In this document: piece after piece, positions 1-9,143 of the stretch
Layout of the letters: each line of letters opens with the position of its first letter
Position numbering within the stretch: the first letter of the stretch is position 1
NCBI GenBank assembly: GCA_049602155.1
Contig: JBMYRH010000010.1
Span: 62,001 to 126,000, forward strand
DNA: 64,000 nucleotides
Direction: 5' to 3'
Source of the DNA: JBMYRH01 sp049602155
GTDB taxonomy: Bacteria; Myxococcota_A; UBA9042; PHBI01; JBMYRH01
The notes under the pieces: model-generated
What the model was told of the DNA's origin: nothing
Databases searched by the model: none
What the model saw: the letters and a program-made list of their open reading frames with translations, nothing else
Translations under genes and position numbers: made by a program

Positions 1-527
1 GCGAGGCACGCGGCCAAGAGCGCGAGGAGGAGGGCGTCGCCGAGGAGCCACGCCCACCGCTGAGTCGGCGGCCAAGCGCGGGTCGGTTGGGCGCGCAACC
101 GCGGCACGCTCGTGGCCTCGACCGCCGCCGCTTGTGGGGCGCCCTCTGTGGGCTTCGTCACGCCGACAAAGGGCCGGTGTTCGGCGCTCTGTTCCCAGCG
201 CTTCAGGGCGCTCAAGACCACCTTGAGGGGGGCAGGCGCGGCGGTGCCGCCTGGCGCCGGCTGGACGCGATAGTGGGTGGTGGACCAGGGATCACCGGGT
301 CGACTGGGGACGATCTCGAGCTGACTTCGGGTCTCGCCCTGTGTGATCGTCAGGCGCAGGAATTCGGGGTGTCGTTTGACCGCCGAGACCGTCCAACCCT
401 CTCCGATGACCTGGCCCATTGACCACGGGACCGGGCCCGGCATCGCGGCGTCTGCGGGGAGCGAGATGAGCACACTGAGGCCCACCATTCCGCTGACCCA
501 GGCGCCCGCTATGCTGCCGTTCTTCAC
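1..527 (-). CDS. Membrane-anchored hypothetical protein (3' end cut by window)
   Basis: Not recognised. An open frame on the minus strand starts at a GTG at 527 and runs off the left edge; an in-frame TAG at 558-560 limits the start. The N-terminus is a hydrophobic, signal-like segment (AWVSGMVGLSVLISL). A soluble middle of roughly 100 residues with several Trp and charged residues follows, then a Pro/Arg-rich stretch and a second hydrophobic segment (LLGDALLLALLAACLA) at the cut end. It is therefore probably anchored in or exported across the inner membrane. It is divergent from the hydratase gene at 701, so the 170 bp between them must hold both promoters. The plus-strand frames across it look like GC-driven shadows. 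Confidence 0.55.
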   Translation of the reverse strand, partial: MKNGSIAGAWVSGMVGLSVLISLPADAAMPGPVPWSMGQVIGEGWTVSAVKRHPEFLRLTITQGETRSQLEIVPSRPGDPWSTTHYRVQPAPGGTAAPAPLKVVLSALKRWEQSAEHRPFVGVTKPTEGAPQAAAVEATSVPRLRAQPTRAWPPTQRWAWLLGDALLLALLAACL

Positions 528-700
528 CCCATGCCCCCTCTGGCGTCCCCCTTGGTTCTACCGCCCCCAACGGTGTGCCGTCCAGCTGGCTGCGGAGCGA
601 GATAGAGTCGGGGTGACGCAAATAACGCGCTGCGTCAAAAAGCGCCCGGAAGTGCGCGTTTGGTGGTATAGGGCTCAGGCGAGTGACGGTGAGGGAGCAC

Positions 701-1597
701 ATGGCAGGGTTGACGCGACATCTTCTGCAGCAGGGGCCCGTAGTGGCTGCTCTAGGCCGGTCTGCGCTCATGGCGCTGGCCCAGCAGGTCGATCGAGACC
801 GGGAGACCTCTGCACCTTCGACACCTGGTCCAGTCATTGCGCAGTCCGTCGCGCCACGCCCCAAGGCGCTGGTGCAGGACGTCGTGCGGTGGTCCGGGGG
901 GGAGCCTCGGGCGTACCGCGATGTGGTCCCCTCTTACCTCTTTCCACAGTGGGGGTTTCCGCTCCAGAGCCGGACGTTGGATGGGATCTCTTATCCCCTC
1001 GCTCGGATCTTGAACGCTGGCTGTCGGATGACGGTCCACGCCCCCATCCCGGCGCATGAGACGCTGAACCTCTCTGCCCAGCTCACCGGGGTCGATGACG
1101 ACGGTCGTCGGGCCATCCTTCACCAGCGCTTAGTGACCGGCACAGCGTCAGTGCCAGAGGCCCTCACCTGTGAGTTTCAGGCGCTCGTCCCCTTGCGCCG
1201 CGGCGATGGAAAGAAGAAGGAGCGACCCCGCGTCCCTCGTGGCGTCAAGGAGCTCGCATTCTGGCGTCTTGGCCCGCGTTCAGGGTTGGAATTCGCGCTC
1301 TTGACCGGGGACTTCAACCCGGTCCACTGGGTGGGCCCGTACGCGCGCGCCGCCGGCTTTCGGAGCACCATCTTACACGGCTTCGCGACCATGGCGCGGA
1401 CCATTGAGGGGTTGAACAAGACCCTCTTTGCCGGAGACGTCCACCGGCTCAAGGTGCTGGACGTGCGGTTCGTACGACCGCTGATCCTGCCCGCTAAAGT
1501 GGGCCTCTACATCGACGGCGATGGCGGCGTATGGGTCGGCGATGCCCCTGGTGGGCCGGCCTACATGCAGGGCACCTACGCTCTCACTACGGAGTAA
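701..1597 (+). CDS. MaoC-like (hot-dog) enoyl-CoA hydratase/dehydratase
   Basis: Predicted hydratase acting on (R)-3-hydroxyacyl/enoyl thioesters in the cytoplasm. The C-terminal half carries the MaoC/R-hydratase signature: DFNPVHW with Asp and His, then an Ala-Gly-Phe stretch and ILHG. The N-terminal half looks like a degenerate second hot-dog domain, giving the two-domain length (about 298 residues) usual for this class. The start is set at ATG 701, preceded by GAGGGAG; an in-frame GTG at 683 would add six residues. It lies 3 bp before the long ketoacyl reductase and is followed by a thiolase, so the three probably form one operon for fatty-acyl turnover or 3-hydroxyacyl supply. Exact chain-length preference cannot be read from the sequence. 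Confidence 0.85.
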   Translation: MAGLTRHLLQQGPVVAALGRSALMALAQQVDRDRETSAPSTPGPVIAQSVAPRPKALVQDVVRWSGGEPRAYRDVVPSYLFPQWGFPLQSRTLDGISYPLARILNAGCRMTVHAPIPAHETLNLSAQLTGVDDDGRRAILHQRLVTGTASVPEALTCEFQALVPLRRGDGKKKERPRVPRGVKELAFWRLGPRSGLEFALLTGDFNPVHWVGPYARAAGFRSTILHGFATMARTIEGLNKTLFAGDVHRLKVLDVRFVRPLILPAKVGLYIDGDGGVWVGDAPGGPAYMQGTYALTTE

Positions 1598-1600
1598 ACA

Positions 1601-3037
1601 ATGTCAGATTACCTCCTCGACTTGGGGCAGAACCCGACGGCGCGCAAGGTCGTGAAGTCTCTGGGCCTCCCGATCCCTATCCCTCAGGTCCTTCAACGCG
1701 CCAAAGGACCTTGGTCCGAGCGCCCGCTGCACGGCCGCGATGTGCTCATTGGGTCGAGCCCTGGTGCGGACCTCGCGGAGGTCTTCGCGACGACGCTGAC
1801 CGCGGCCGGCGCGAACCCATGCGTCCTCGGTGATGAGGCCGCCCTCGCGCCCTATGTTGGACCCGGTGAAGCTTACGGGCGTCCACCTCGCGCGATCTCC
1901 GTGACGGAGCCCACCCCAGGCTTGAGGCCCAGCGCGATCGTCTTTGATGCGACGGGGCTCGAGACCCCTGCGGCGCTGCGCGCGCTCTTCGACACCTTCC
2001 GGCCTTGGCTCAGGTCGTTGAGGCGCTCGGGGCGTGTCGTCGTCGTCGGGCGCCCTGAAGGTGAGGCTCGCACCCCGGCGATCGCCGCCACTCGCGCGGC
2101 CCTTGAGGGCTTCGTGCGCTCCCTCGGCAAAGAGATCGGTCGCGGCGGCTCGACCGCCCAGCTGGTCACTGTGGCGCGCGGTGCAGATGACCGTCTGCCA
2201 CCAGTGCTCCGGTTCTTGCTCTCAGACCGCTCCGCGTTCGTCACCGGTCAGGTCTGGCGCGTCACCAAGTCTGTGAAGAAGCCCTCGGCACCGCGTTACC
2301 TCAAGCCCCTTGAGGGCAAAGTGGCGCTCGTCACGGGCGCCGCGCGCGGGATCGGCGCGGAGACCGCCAGGATCCTAGCGGGCGAGGGTGCCAAGGTCGT
2401 GGTCCTGGACCGCCCAGCAGATGACGGGCCCGCCAGCCGCGTCGCTCGGGAGATCGAGGGCACCACCCTCCTCGTGGATGTCACCGATAGCGACGCCCCA
2501 GAGCGGATCACGGAGCGCTTGATCGAAGAGTTTGGTGGCGTAGACATCGTCATCCACAACGCGGGGATCACCCGTGACAAGATGCTCGCGAACATGACGG
2601 AGGACCGTTGGGATCTGGCGGTCGACGTCAACCTCGGCGCCGTAGTGAGGATCACCGAGGCGCTCTGTCAAGGGGCCCTTCGCCCTCAAGGTCGCGTCAT
2701 CTGCCTGTCCTCGATCGCGGGGCTCGCAGGCAACGCTGGGCAGACCAACTACTCAGCCTCCAAGTCTGGCGTCGCTGGATACGTCGCGGCGCTCGCGCCG
2801 ACCTTGGCGGCTAAAGGCGTCACAGCCAACGCCATCGCGCCCGGCTTCATCGAGACACGCCTGACAGAGGCGATCCCGCCGCTGATTCGAGAGGCGGGTC
2901 GGCGCATGAACAACCTCAGCCAGGGGGGGCTGCCTCAGGACATCGCTGAGGTTGTCACCTTCCTCGCGAGCCCCGGCTCGGCGGGCATCACAGGCGAGAC
3001 ATTGCGGGTGTGCGGCGGCCACCTCGTGGGACGATAG
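1601..3037 (+). CDS. High-molecular-weight 3-oxoacyl-[ACP/CoA] reductase (FabG4-like SDR)
   Basis: NADPH- or NADH-dependent reductase interconverting 3-oxoacyl and 3-hydroxyacyl thioesters. At 478 residues it is about twice the normal FabG length: a degenerate N-terminal Rossmann-like domain (about 45-225) precedes a complete SDR domain with cofactor loop TGAARGIG (245-252), NAG (320-322) and the catalytic set N344, S371, Y384 and K388 (YSASK). This two-domain layout is that of the HMw FabG enzymes such as mycobacterial FabG4, which often prefer CoA substrates. Gene order hydratase-reductase-thiolase supports a role in beta-oxidation-like metabolism or hydroxyacid polymer precursor supply rather than housekeeping fatty-acid synthesis (inference). 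Confidence 0.88.
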   Translation: MSDYLLDLGQNPTARKVVKSLGLPIPIPQVLQRAKGPWSERPLHGRDVLIGSSPGADLAEVFATTLTAAGANPCVLGDEAALAPYVGPGEAYGRPPRAISVTEPTPGLRPSAIVFDATGLETPAALRALFDTFRPWLRSLRRSGRVVVVGRPEGEARTPAIAATRAALEGFVRSLGKEIGRGGSTAQLVTVARGADDRLPPVLRFLLSDRSAFVTGQVWRVTKSVKKPSAPRYLKPLEGKVALVTGAARGIGAETARILAGEGAKVVVLDRPADDGPASRVAREIEGTTLLVDVTDSDAPERITERLIEEFGGVDIVIHNAGITRDKMLANMTEDRWDLAVDVNLGAVVRITEALCQGALRPQGRVICLSSIAGLAGNAGQTNYSASKSGVAGYVAALAPTLAAKGVTANAIAPGFIETRLTEAIPPLIREAGRRMNNLSQGGLPQDIAEVVTFLASPGSAGITGETLRVCGGHLVGR

Positions 3038-3047
3038 GAGAAGCTCA

Positions 3048-4379
3048 ATGGCGACCAAGAAGCGCACCACATCACCCTCGAAGGCCTCACGGAGCAAGCC
3101 ACGTCGCGCTGTCGTCGTCGCCGGCTCAAGGACGCCTTTTGTGAAGGCATTTAAGGAGCTGATGCGCCTGGACGCGATCGACCTAGGGGTCGCTGCGGTC
3201 GGGGGCTTGCTCGAGAAGACCCAGCTCGCGACCTCGGAGATCGACGCGATCGTCTGGGGTGGCGTGATCCTCCCCGCAGTGGCGCCGAACGTGGGTCGCG
3301 AGATCGCGCTCGATCTTCGACTGCCCGCGAGCGTCGAGGCGATGACCGTCACGCGGGCCTGTGCGTCGGGCCTGCAGGCCGTCACCTTAGCCGCCGCCGC
3401 GATCGAACGTGGTGAGGCCGATGTGGTCATCGCAGGGGGGGGAGACAGCACCTCGAATGGTGAGGTGAAGCTCCCCCAGAAGTGGGTCCACACACTCGCG
3501 CCATATGCCTTTGGTAAGCCATTTAAGCCTGCAGATGCGATGAGCGTCTTGGCCCAGTTGATGCCGCTGAGTGAGCTCATGCCTCGTCGTCCGGAGATCG
3601 CCGAGCGGAGCACGGGGCAGGTCATGGGCGAGGCGGCTGAGGAGATGGCGGTTCGCAACGGCGTCTCTCGTGTGGAGCAGGATCTCTTCGCGGCCCGATC
3701 TCATCACCGCGCGGCGGCGGCGATCGCCTCCGGGCGCTTTGATCACGAAGTCGCCCCTGTGACGACTCAGGGTGGCCGTGTCGTCACCAGTGACACCCTG
3801 GTGCGCGCGACAACGAGCGCCGAGAAGCTCGCCAAGCTGAGGCCGGTCTTCGCAAAGGACGGATCGCTCACTGCTGGCAATTCCAGCCCGCTCACGGATG
3901 GCGCTGCTTCGGTGCTCCTTATGAGCGAAGAGAAAGCCAAGGCGCTGGGCTACACCCCCTTGGCTGCCTTTCGCAGCTGGGCGTATGCCGGCGTCGATCC
4001 CGCCGATCAGCTCTTGATGGGGCCGGCGATCGCGATGCCCAAGGCGCTTGAGCGCGCAGGGATGGCGCTCTCTGACGTGGGCTTGGTCGATATGCATGAG
4101 GCCTTCGCGGCCCAGGTGCTCTCGGTGTTGAAGATGCTCGGATCCGCAGCGTTCGCCAAAGAGCGCCTCGGTCGATCCGAGGCCGTCGGAGACGTGGATC
4201 CCGATGTGCTCAACGTGCACGGGGGGTCGGTCGCCTTGGGTCACCCGTTCGCGGCCACCGGCGCGCGCATGGTGACGACCATGGCGCATGAGCTTCATGC
4301 GACGAATCGTGAGACGGCACTCCTCGGTATCTGTGCCGCTGGAGGCCTCGGCGCGGCGGCCGTGATGGAGGCCGTCTAG
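3048..4379 (+). CDS. Thiolase (acetyl-CoA C-acyltransferase, FadI/FadA-like)
   Basis: Thiolase superfamily enzyme, cleaving 3-ketoacyl-CoA with CoA, or condensing two acyl-CoAs. The 443-residue product has the acyl-binding Cys105 in TRACASGLQ, the HEAF motif with His350, the GHP motif with His399, and the second catalytic Cys429 in GICAAGGLG. The start is ATG 3048 with AGGAG just upstream; the frame also extends upstream into the reductase gene, but that part has no plausible start signal. A basic leader of about 20 residues (Lys/Arg/Ser-rich) precedes the thiolase fold and is not typical of the core family. Last gene of the probable hydratase-reductase-thiolase operon. Confidence 0.92.
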   Translation: MATKKRTTSPSKASRSKPRRAVVVAGSRTPFVKAFKELMRLDAIDLGVAAVGGLLEKTQLATSEIDAIVWGGVILPAVAPNVGREIALDLRLPASVEAMTVTRACASGLQAVTLAAAAIERGEADVVIAGGGDSTSNGEVKLPQKWVHTLAPYAFGKPFKPADAMSVLAQLMPLSELMPRRPEIAERSTGQVMGEAAEEMAVRNGVSRVEQDLFAARSHHRAAAAIASGRFDHEVAPVTTQGGRVVTSDTLVRATTSAEKLAKLRPVFAKDGSLTAGNSSPLTDGAASVLLMSEEKAKALGYTPLAAFRSWAYAGVDPADQLLMGPAIAMPKALERAGMALSDVGLVDMHEAFAAQVLSVLKMLGSAAFAKERLGRSEAVGDVDPDVLNVHGGSVALGHPFAATGARMVTTMAHELHATNRETALLGICAAGGLGAAAVMEAV

Positions 4380-4486
4380 GGGTGAGATTCGCCCCATGAT
4401 GACATCAGAGCTTGATCGCGCAGGTGGGAAGGTGTAAATCCCGTCCCCTTGCGAGCAACGCGAGAACGGAATTCGGAGGTTTCGCC

Positions 4487-4780
4487 ATGGCGGTGAAAGT
4501 CAAAAAGGCAAAGCTAGCCCATGAAAAGAAGGGCCAACAGGCGCAAGGCGCTGTAGGCGGATTCACGTTTAAGTCCGTCTTAGAGTTGGTCCAGCACAAC
4601 GGCAACGAGGTCGCTATCGTCGACCTCGACGGCAAGGGCACTCTCGCCATCGTGGACACGCAGTTCGTGCTCTCCGATGACGGTGGTCTGAAGCCAGCCA
4701 TGGTCGCTTGTCCGGCTGTCTATGACGCTGTGGCGCGCCAAGAGGCGATCCAGCGTCACGCGTCCTACGCAGGCAACTAA
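4487..4780 (+). CDS. Small hypothetical protein, 97 aa
   Basis: Not recognised. The start is ATG 4487 with a good GGAGG seven bases upstream; a longer frame opens at 4412 without a ribosome-binding site. The product has a Lys-rich N-terminus (MAVKVKKAKLAHEKK), then a compact mixed alpha/beta-looking region with an acidic Val/Ile-rich core (VAIVDLDGKGTLAIVDTQF) and no Cys-pair or membrane segment, so it is probably a small cytosolic protein. Its stop overlaps by 4 bp, tail to tail, the stop of the lipid-kinase gene on the other strand. The coding call rests on the ribosome-binding site and amino-acid composition. Confidence 0.65.
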   Translation: MAVKVKKAKLAHEKKGQQAQGAVGGFTFKSVLELVQHNGNEVAIVDLDGKGTLAIVDTQFVLSDDGGLKPAMVACPAVYDAVARQEAIQRHASYAGN

Positions 4781-5757
4781 GACGCGCTCTGGTCAGGGCG
4801 CTCCTCTGCGCCCAAGATCACGTCCACGATCGGCCCGACGCTGACAGTCAGCGGTGCGGGGAGCTGCATCACGTCTCCGTCAAACATGACGAGCAGGTGC
4901 GGGTCGCCGTTCATAGGGGTGAGCGTCAAGCTGCGCGCTGATGTGACGAGGCCATGGTCCGGGGACATGCTCCGGCCTGTCCGCATCCGGAAGAGGTCCA
5001 GCAGGAAGGCTGCTGGGCTCACCGTGGTCCCGAGCATGTGGAAGCGCGTCGGATCGTCGAGGCAGCCCGGGAAGGGCGCGAAGCCAAGCCCGAATTCGGG
5101 CACGGTGCCTGCGGCGATGGTCACGTAGTCTGCGACCGGGTGCAGCGCGTCATCGATTCGAAGCTCGAGTCGATCTGGGGCCGCCATTTTGCGGATGAGT
5201 GGGCCACCCACCATCGCGCTCATGGCCGCGCTGGAGAGCGTCGTGAACGCCGTCCATGGCGTCGGGTGAGGCTGTCCACGCCGGTAGTACTCTTCGAGGT
5301 AACGGACGACGAGCCCCGTCCCGAAGAGGCAGCCGAGTCGGTCCCCGCCGCGCATCAGCGGCCGAGAGAGGGTTCGAAACGTCCGCTGGGAGCGCAGGTC
5401 GTCGACCAACGCCTTGAGGAGCTTGAGAGGGGTACCCTTGGGGATCCCGAGGCCGTTCGCGGTGGTGTTCATGGTTCCGCCGCGCAGAAGCGCGACCGGG
5501 GGCAGGTTGGCGGCACCGAAGACGGCCTCTGCGTGCCCCATCACGTAGCTGTAGGTGCCGTCTCCTCCGCAGATCGCGAGGACCGAGATGTCCTCCCGCT
5601 GCATCACCTTCAGCGCGGTGTCGAGGCTCTCTGGGTCTCCGCAGGCGAAGACCTGGCCATCGTCTTGGACGACCTCCTTTAAGGCGTCGACGACGGCCTC
5701 GGCGCGCCCTCGATTGCGCCTTGAGCGTGGATTGACGATGACCCCGATACCTGCCAC
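4777..5757 (-). CDS. Diacylglycerol/sphingosine-kinase family lipid kinase
   Basis: Member of the DAGK catalytic-domain family (YegS/DgkB/BmrU type), which phosphorylates lipid hydroxyls with ATP at the membrane face. Visible signatures are the N-terminal NPRSRRNRG, the nucleotide-binding GGDGT at 64-68, and a GGTMNTTANGLG loop in the place of the usual GTxNDFA. A C-terminal FDGDV segment is typical of the family's second domain. Length (326) is normal. The start is GTG 5757 with AGGAG nine bases upstream. Substrate (diacylglycerol, phosphatidylglycerol or other) cannot be judged from sequence alone. Confidence 0.82.
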   Translation of the reverse strand: MAGIGVIVNPRSRRNRGRAEAVVDALKEVVQDDGQVFACGDPESLDTALKVMQREDISVLAICGGDGTYSYVMGHAEAVFGAANLPPVALLRGGTMNTTANGLGIPKGTPLKLLKALVDDLRSQRTFRTLSRPLMRGGDRLGCLFGTGLVVRYLEEYYRRGQPHPTPWTAFTTLSSAAMSAMVGGPLIRKMAAPDRLELRIDDALHPVADYVTIAAGTVPEFGLGFAPFPGCLDDPTRFHMLGTTVSPAAFLLDLFRMRTGRSMSPDHGLVTSARSLTLTPMNGDPHLLVMFDGDVMQLPAPLTVSVGPIVDVILGAEERPDQSAS

Positions 5758-5798
5758 GCAGCGTTGCTCCTAACGTATGGCCTCGTGGTGCAAGGCGC

Positions 5799-8700
5799 TC
5801 AGTTCACGTGTTGAAGTCTATCCGCCTCAAGCAGCGTCGCAGCGAAGCACTTCAGCTCGGGCGGCAAGAGGACACCCCACATTAACCCAAACTCATCCAT
5901 CGCCCAGTGACGCCGAGAGAGCTCGATGGCCTCAGCGACCGCGCGACGGGCGTTGGATGTGTCGCCCGCGCCTGTCGCGTAGCACGCCGTCATCAGCGTC
6001 AGGACGGTGGCGAGGTTGAAGTCATGGGCCTTCATCGCGCGATGGGCCAACGCCTCGGTCTCGCTTGTGTCGACGGGCTCACCGCTGGTGAAGGCCAGCC
6101 AGTCAGCGCTGCACTGCAGTGCGATCTCGGTGCTGCTCCAGCGCGAGGGTTCACTCTGTCCGAGCGCCTCTTTAACCCCGCTGATGAGCGCCTCACCGAG
6201 GGCCCTCTGGCCGAGTCGTCCCGCCATGATGACGCTGTTGAACCAGCCATTTGTCCCCTCATCGAGGCTAGCTTCAAGGGCCATGAGTTGCTCAGAGGCC
6301 CGCGCGGAGTGCCCTAAATTGATGAGCGCAGCTGCCAGCGTGACGCGGGCGGATTGCGTCGCTGGCCAGGCGCGGTCTCTGATTTCGCAGGTCTCGATAA
6401 GCTCGGTCAGCGGCCCCACGACCTGGTCGGCCTTATCGCCGAGCAAGTGGAGGGTTGCGCACTGGAGTTGGCACGTGAGGGTCAGCTCATCGAGCGCCTC
6501 CTCATCTGCGCTGCTGTCATCGATGGTCGCGAGCCAATCGCGGACCTCTGAGACGCGGTCCCAGGCTTCATGGACGAGCCCGCCTGCTGCGAGCAGCGCG
6601 GCTTGGAGGAGGCCTTCACGGCTTCGGAGGACGGTGCCAGCGCTCGCTTCAATGCGCTCGAGGACCTCCCGCATTAAGCTCAGCCCGGCTTCGTGGTTCC
6701 CTCGCAACATCTCGATCCCCGAGGCGCGCTGCAGGAGCAGTGTGCCGTCACGGGTGAGCCCGACGTTGGTGACGGCCTCGGCGAGGTTCCGCAAGGTGTG
6801 GATTGTCTCTGTGACGTAGGTGGGGTTGTGGTCGGTGCGTGCGTACTCCTCGGCGAGCCGCAGTGGCAGGTCGGAGCCGTTAGCGATGAGCTCCCAGCGG
6901 CACCGGTCCCCGAGGTTCATCAGCGTCTCCAAGAGCGCGATGCGCGCCTCAGAGACCCGATCTTGGCGCTCGAGCATCTGAGTGTCGATTCGCAGCGCGA
7001 GATCGCAGATAAAGTCTCGGTCCGCGGTGCACTGCGCGAGCTCAAATGCTGCGCGCCATTCGGTGACGGCGCGCGCTTCACTCTGAGTGTGCCAGTGGCT
7101 CATACCGAGCCCGATGAGCACTCGGGCTCGGTCTCTGACGCTGCCGTCTACGAGGCCCTCTTGGGCGATCTTGTAGTGGTTCAGGGCGGCGTCATGCTGA
7201 CCGACGGCGTTGAGCAGGTTACCGAGCTCGAAGTGTTGTGCGCCGCGCGTCGCGGAGTCATCCGATTCACAGGACTCGAGCGTCTCCATTAAGAGCTGGA
7301 CTGCTGCCTCGCCATCGTCCTCTTGCTCAAGTCGGTTCGCGGCGACCAGCGCGGCGTGCCAAATCAGTTGGGTGTCGCCAGTGCTCATCGCGCCCTGTGC
7401 CACGAGCTCCAAGATCTCCGTCGCCGCTTTGTACTCACCCTGGCCATCGAGCCAGTCAGCGAGGTGCATATAGACACCGTTCGCCTCGGCGAGTCGGTTG
7501 CCCTCTAGGTACTGGTCTGCGGCCAGCGCGATCCATCGTCCGACCACTGCTTTAGGGTCCTCCTCAGACTCTTGGGCGTTCGGGTTGACCGCGAAGTACA
7601 TCGCCTGTTGAAAGCTCAGGCGCGCCATCAACGCTGGGGCCCCGGCGTCGTCGCTGTGAGCGATGACGAGCTCAAGGGGTTCTTCAAGGCGATCCATATT
7701 GCCGCTGCGGATCTCCCAGGTGGCCCAGTCCATCGCGGCCTCGATGACTTGTTCACGGTTGTGACCTGGCTCACGCAGCACTGTGACAGCGTCTCGGAAG
7801 GCCTGTCGGGCCTGCTCCGTGTGGCCCTCTTGCGCCAGGCCTTGAGCCTTAAACTGGAGGCTGTTGGCCGCCCGCGGGAAGAGGCGGCGCTCTTTCAGCG
7901 ACGCCGTGCATTGCTCCAAGGCGTCTTTGCTCTCTTCGATCTGTTCGGCGCTCCCATATTCGTTGATGAGCGTCGTGACGGTCTGACAGTAGAACAGGTC
8001 TTGGATGACGAGCGGCGATTGGCGGGCGCTCTCCAAGAGCGCCTCGACCTCGCTCTCTTGTCCCTTCCAGAGGGCGATCCGGATCGCGGCGATGTCTAAC
8101 CATGCTTCGCTCGGATCTCCGATGACCAGCGCACGCCCTTGTGCCAAGAACGCTTCAGCGCGGGTGCCGTGTCCGAATTGGCATGCCAAGTTGACCAGGT
8201 CGTCGAGGTGCGAACTCAGGGTGCCAAAGAGCGCCCACCGGACCTCAATGACGCTCTCAATGAGCTGCTCCAAGACCTCGAAGAGTGAGCGCTTGTCATC
8301 CAGCGTGGTGTAGAGCTGGCACAGCGATGTGAGGCGGCGCTGAAGGACCCGGGAGGCGAAGGGGTGGTCCCCACAGTCAATCGGGTTCTCCAGCACGGTC
8401 CGCGCGCGCTGGAGCTTTCCGCGCTGTACGAGCTCATTGACTGTGGCGGCCTGCTCATTCAGTCGAAGGTGCGGGGAGGGATCGCGGAGGTCCTCAAGGG
8501 CATGCTGTGCCATGCGATAGCATTGGCCGGCCCGGTCCTGGTCTTGACGCTCCCGTGCGACGTCAGCCCATCGATCATAGAGCTCTGCCTCTAAGACGGC
8601 GTTGTCGAGCGCCTCGACCATCGGCTCGAGCTTATCGAGCACGTGATTGGCCTCATCGACGCGGTCTAGACCCATCAGGTCGTCGACGAGGTCGAACCCG

Positions 8701-9143
8701 CAGAAGGCTTGCTCGTCATGTGCCTCGCCCGCCCAGCCATCGAAGAGCTCCGAGCGGACGATCATCGCGTCCACCAATGCGCCTCGCTCCTCGAGCGCAT
8801 AGGCCCTCAACTCACAGTTGAGTCGTCGCATGAATGGGTTGGCCTCGACAGGCACCCCCTCGCTCAGGGGTTCCCGCCGCGCGAGCGCCCAGACGTCCTG
8901 GATCATGCGGTGATGCAAGGTGTCATTGCCCGAGGCGCTCAAGGCGGTTATCCACGCCTCACTCTCGGCCAAATCTTTGCTGCGAGCCACGCCGATCAAC
9001 AGGCCGACATGGTGGCGATCTAAGATCGCCTCAGTGAGCAGGTGAGCGTATGCGTCGATCCACTGCGGTCGCGGGTCGTCAACGATCGTTGCGACCGCAC
9101 GCAATATGCCGTCGAGGGCTTCGCGGTTGCTGATCTCGCTCAT
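5799..9143 (-). CDS. Large TPR-like helical repeat protein, 1114 aa
   Basis: Almost wholly alpha-helical, Ala/Leu/Glu-rich protein with many degenerate tetratricopeptide-like repeats (for example the stretches beginning HFELGNLLNAVGQHDAALNH and LAQEGHTEQARQAFRDAV). No enzymatic motif, signal peptide or membrane segment is seen, so it is most likely a cytosolic scaffold. Its ATG overlaps the stop of the upstream lipoprotein gene in an ATGA junction (9140-9143), indicating translational coupling. The family could be called only as TPR-containing; individual repeat borders were not computed. Confidence 0.8.
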   Translation of the reverse strand: MSEISNREALDGILRAVATIVDDPRPQWIDAYAHLLTEAILDRHHVGLLIGVARSKDLAESEAWITALSASGNDTLHHRMIQDVWALARREPLSEGVPVEANPFMRRLNCELRAYALEERGALVDAMIVRSELFDGWAGEAHDEQAFCGFDLVDDLMGLDRVDEANHVLDKLEPMVEALDNAVLEAELYDRWADVARERQDQDRAGQCYRMAQHALEDLRDPSPHLRLNEQAATVNELVQRGKLQRARTVLENPIDCGDHPFASRVLQRRLTSLCQLYTTLDDKRSLFEVLEQLIESVIEVRWALFGTLSSHLDDLVNLACQFGHGTRAEAFLAQGRALVIGDPSEAWLDIAAIRIALWKGQESEVEALLESARQSPLVIQDLFYCQTVTTLINEYGSAEQIEESKDALEQCTASLKERRLFPRAANSLQFKAQGLAQEGHTEQARQAFRDAVTVLREPGHNREQVIEAAMDWATWEIRSGNMDRLEEPLELVIAHSDDAGAPALMARLSFQQAMYFAVNPNAQESEEDPKAVVGRWIALAADQYLEGNRLAEANGVYMHLADWLDGQGEYKAATEILELVAQGAMSTGDTQLIWHAALVAANRLEQEDDGEAAVQLLMETLESCESDDSATRGAQHFELGNLLNAVGQHDAALNHYKIAQEGLVDGSVRDRARVLIGLGMSHWHTQSEARAVTEWRAAFELAQCTADRDFICDLALRIDTQMLERQDRVSEARIALLETLMNLGDRCRWELIANGSDLPLRLAEEYARTDHNPTYVTETIHTLRNLAEAVTNVGLTRDGTLLLQRASGIEMLRGNHEAGLSLMREVLERIEASAGTVLRSREGLLQAALLAAGGLVHEAWDRVSEVRDWLATIDDSSADEEALDELTLTCQLQCATLHLLGDKADQVVGPLTELIETCEIRDRAWPATQSARVTLAAALINLGHSARASEQLMALEASLDEGTNGWFNSVIMAGRLGQRALGEALISGVKEALGQSEPSRWSSTEIALQCSADWLAFTSGEPVDTSETEALAHRAMKAHDFNLATVLTLMTACYATGAGDTSNARRAVAEAIELSRRHWAMDEFGLMWGVLLPPELKCFAATLLEADRLQHVN

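Noticed and set aside
3387..4397. 336-codon minus-strand frame opposite the thiolase
   Set aside because: Antisense shadow with His/Arg-rich composition.
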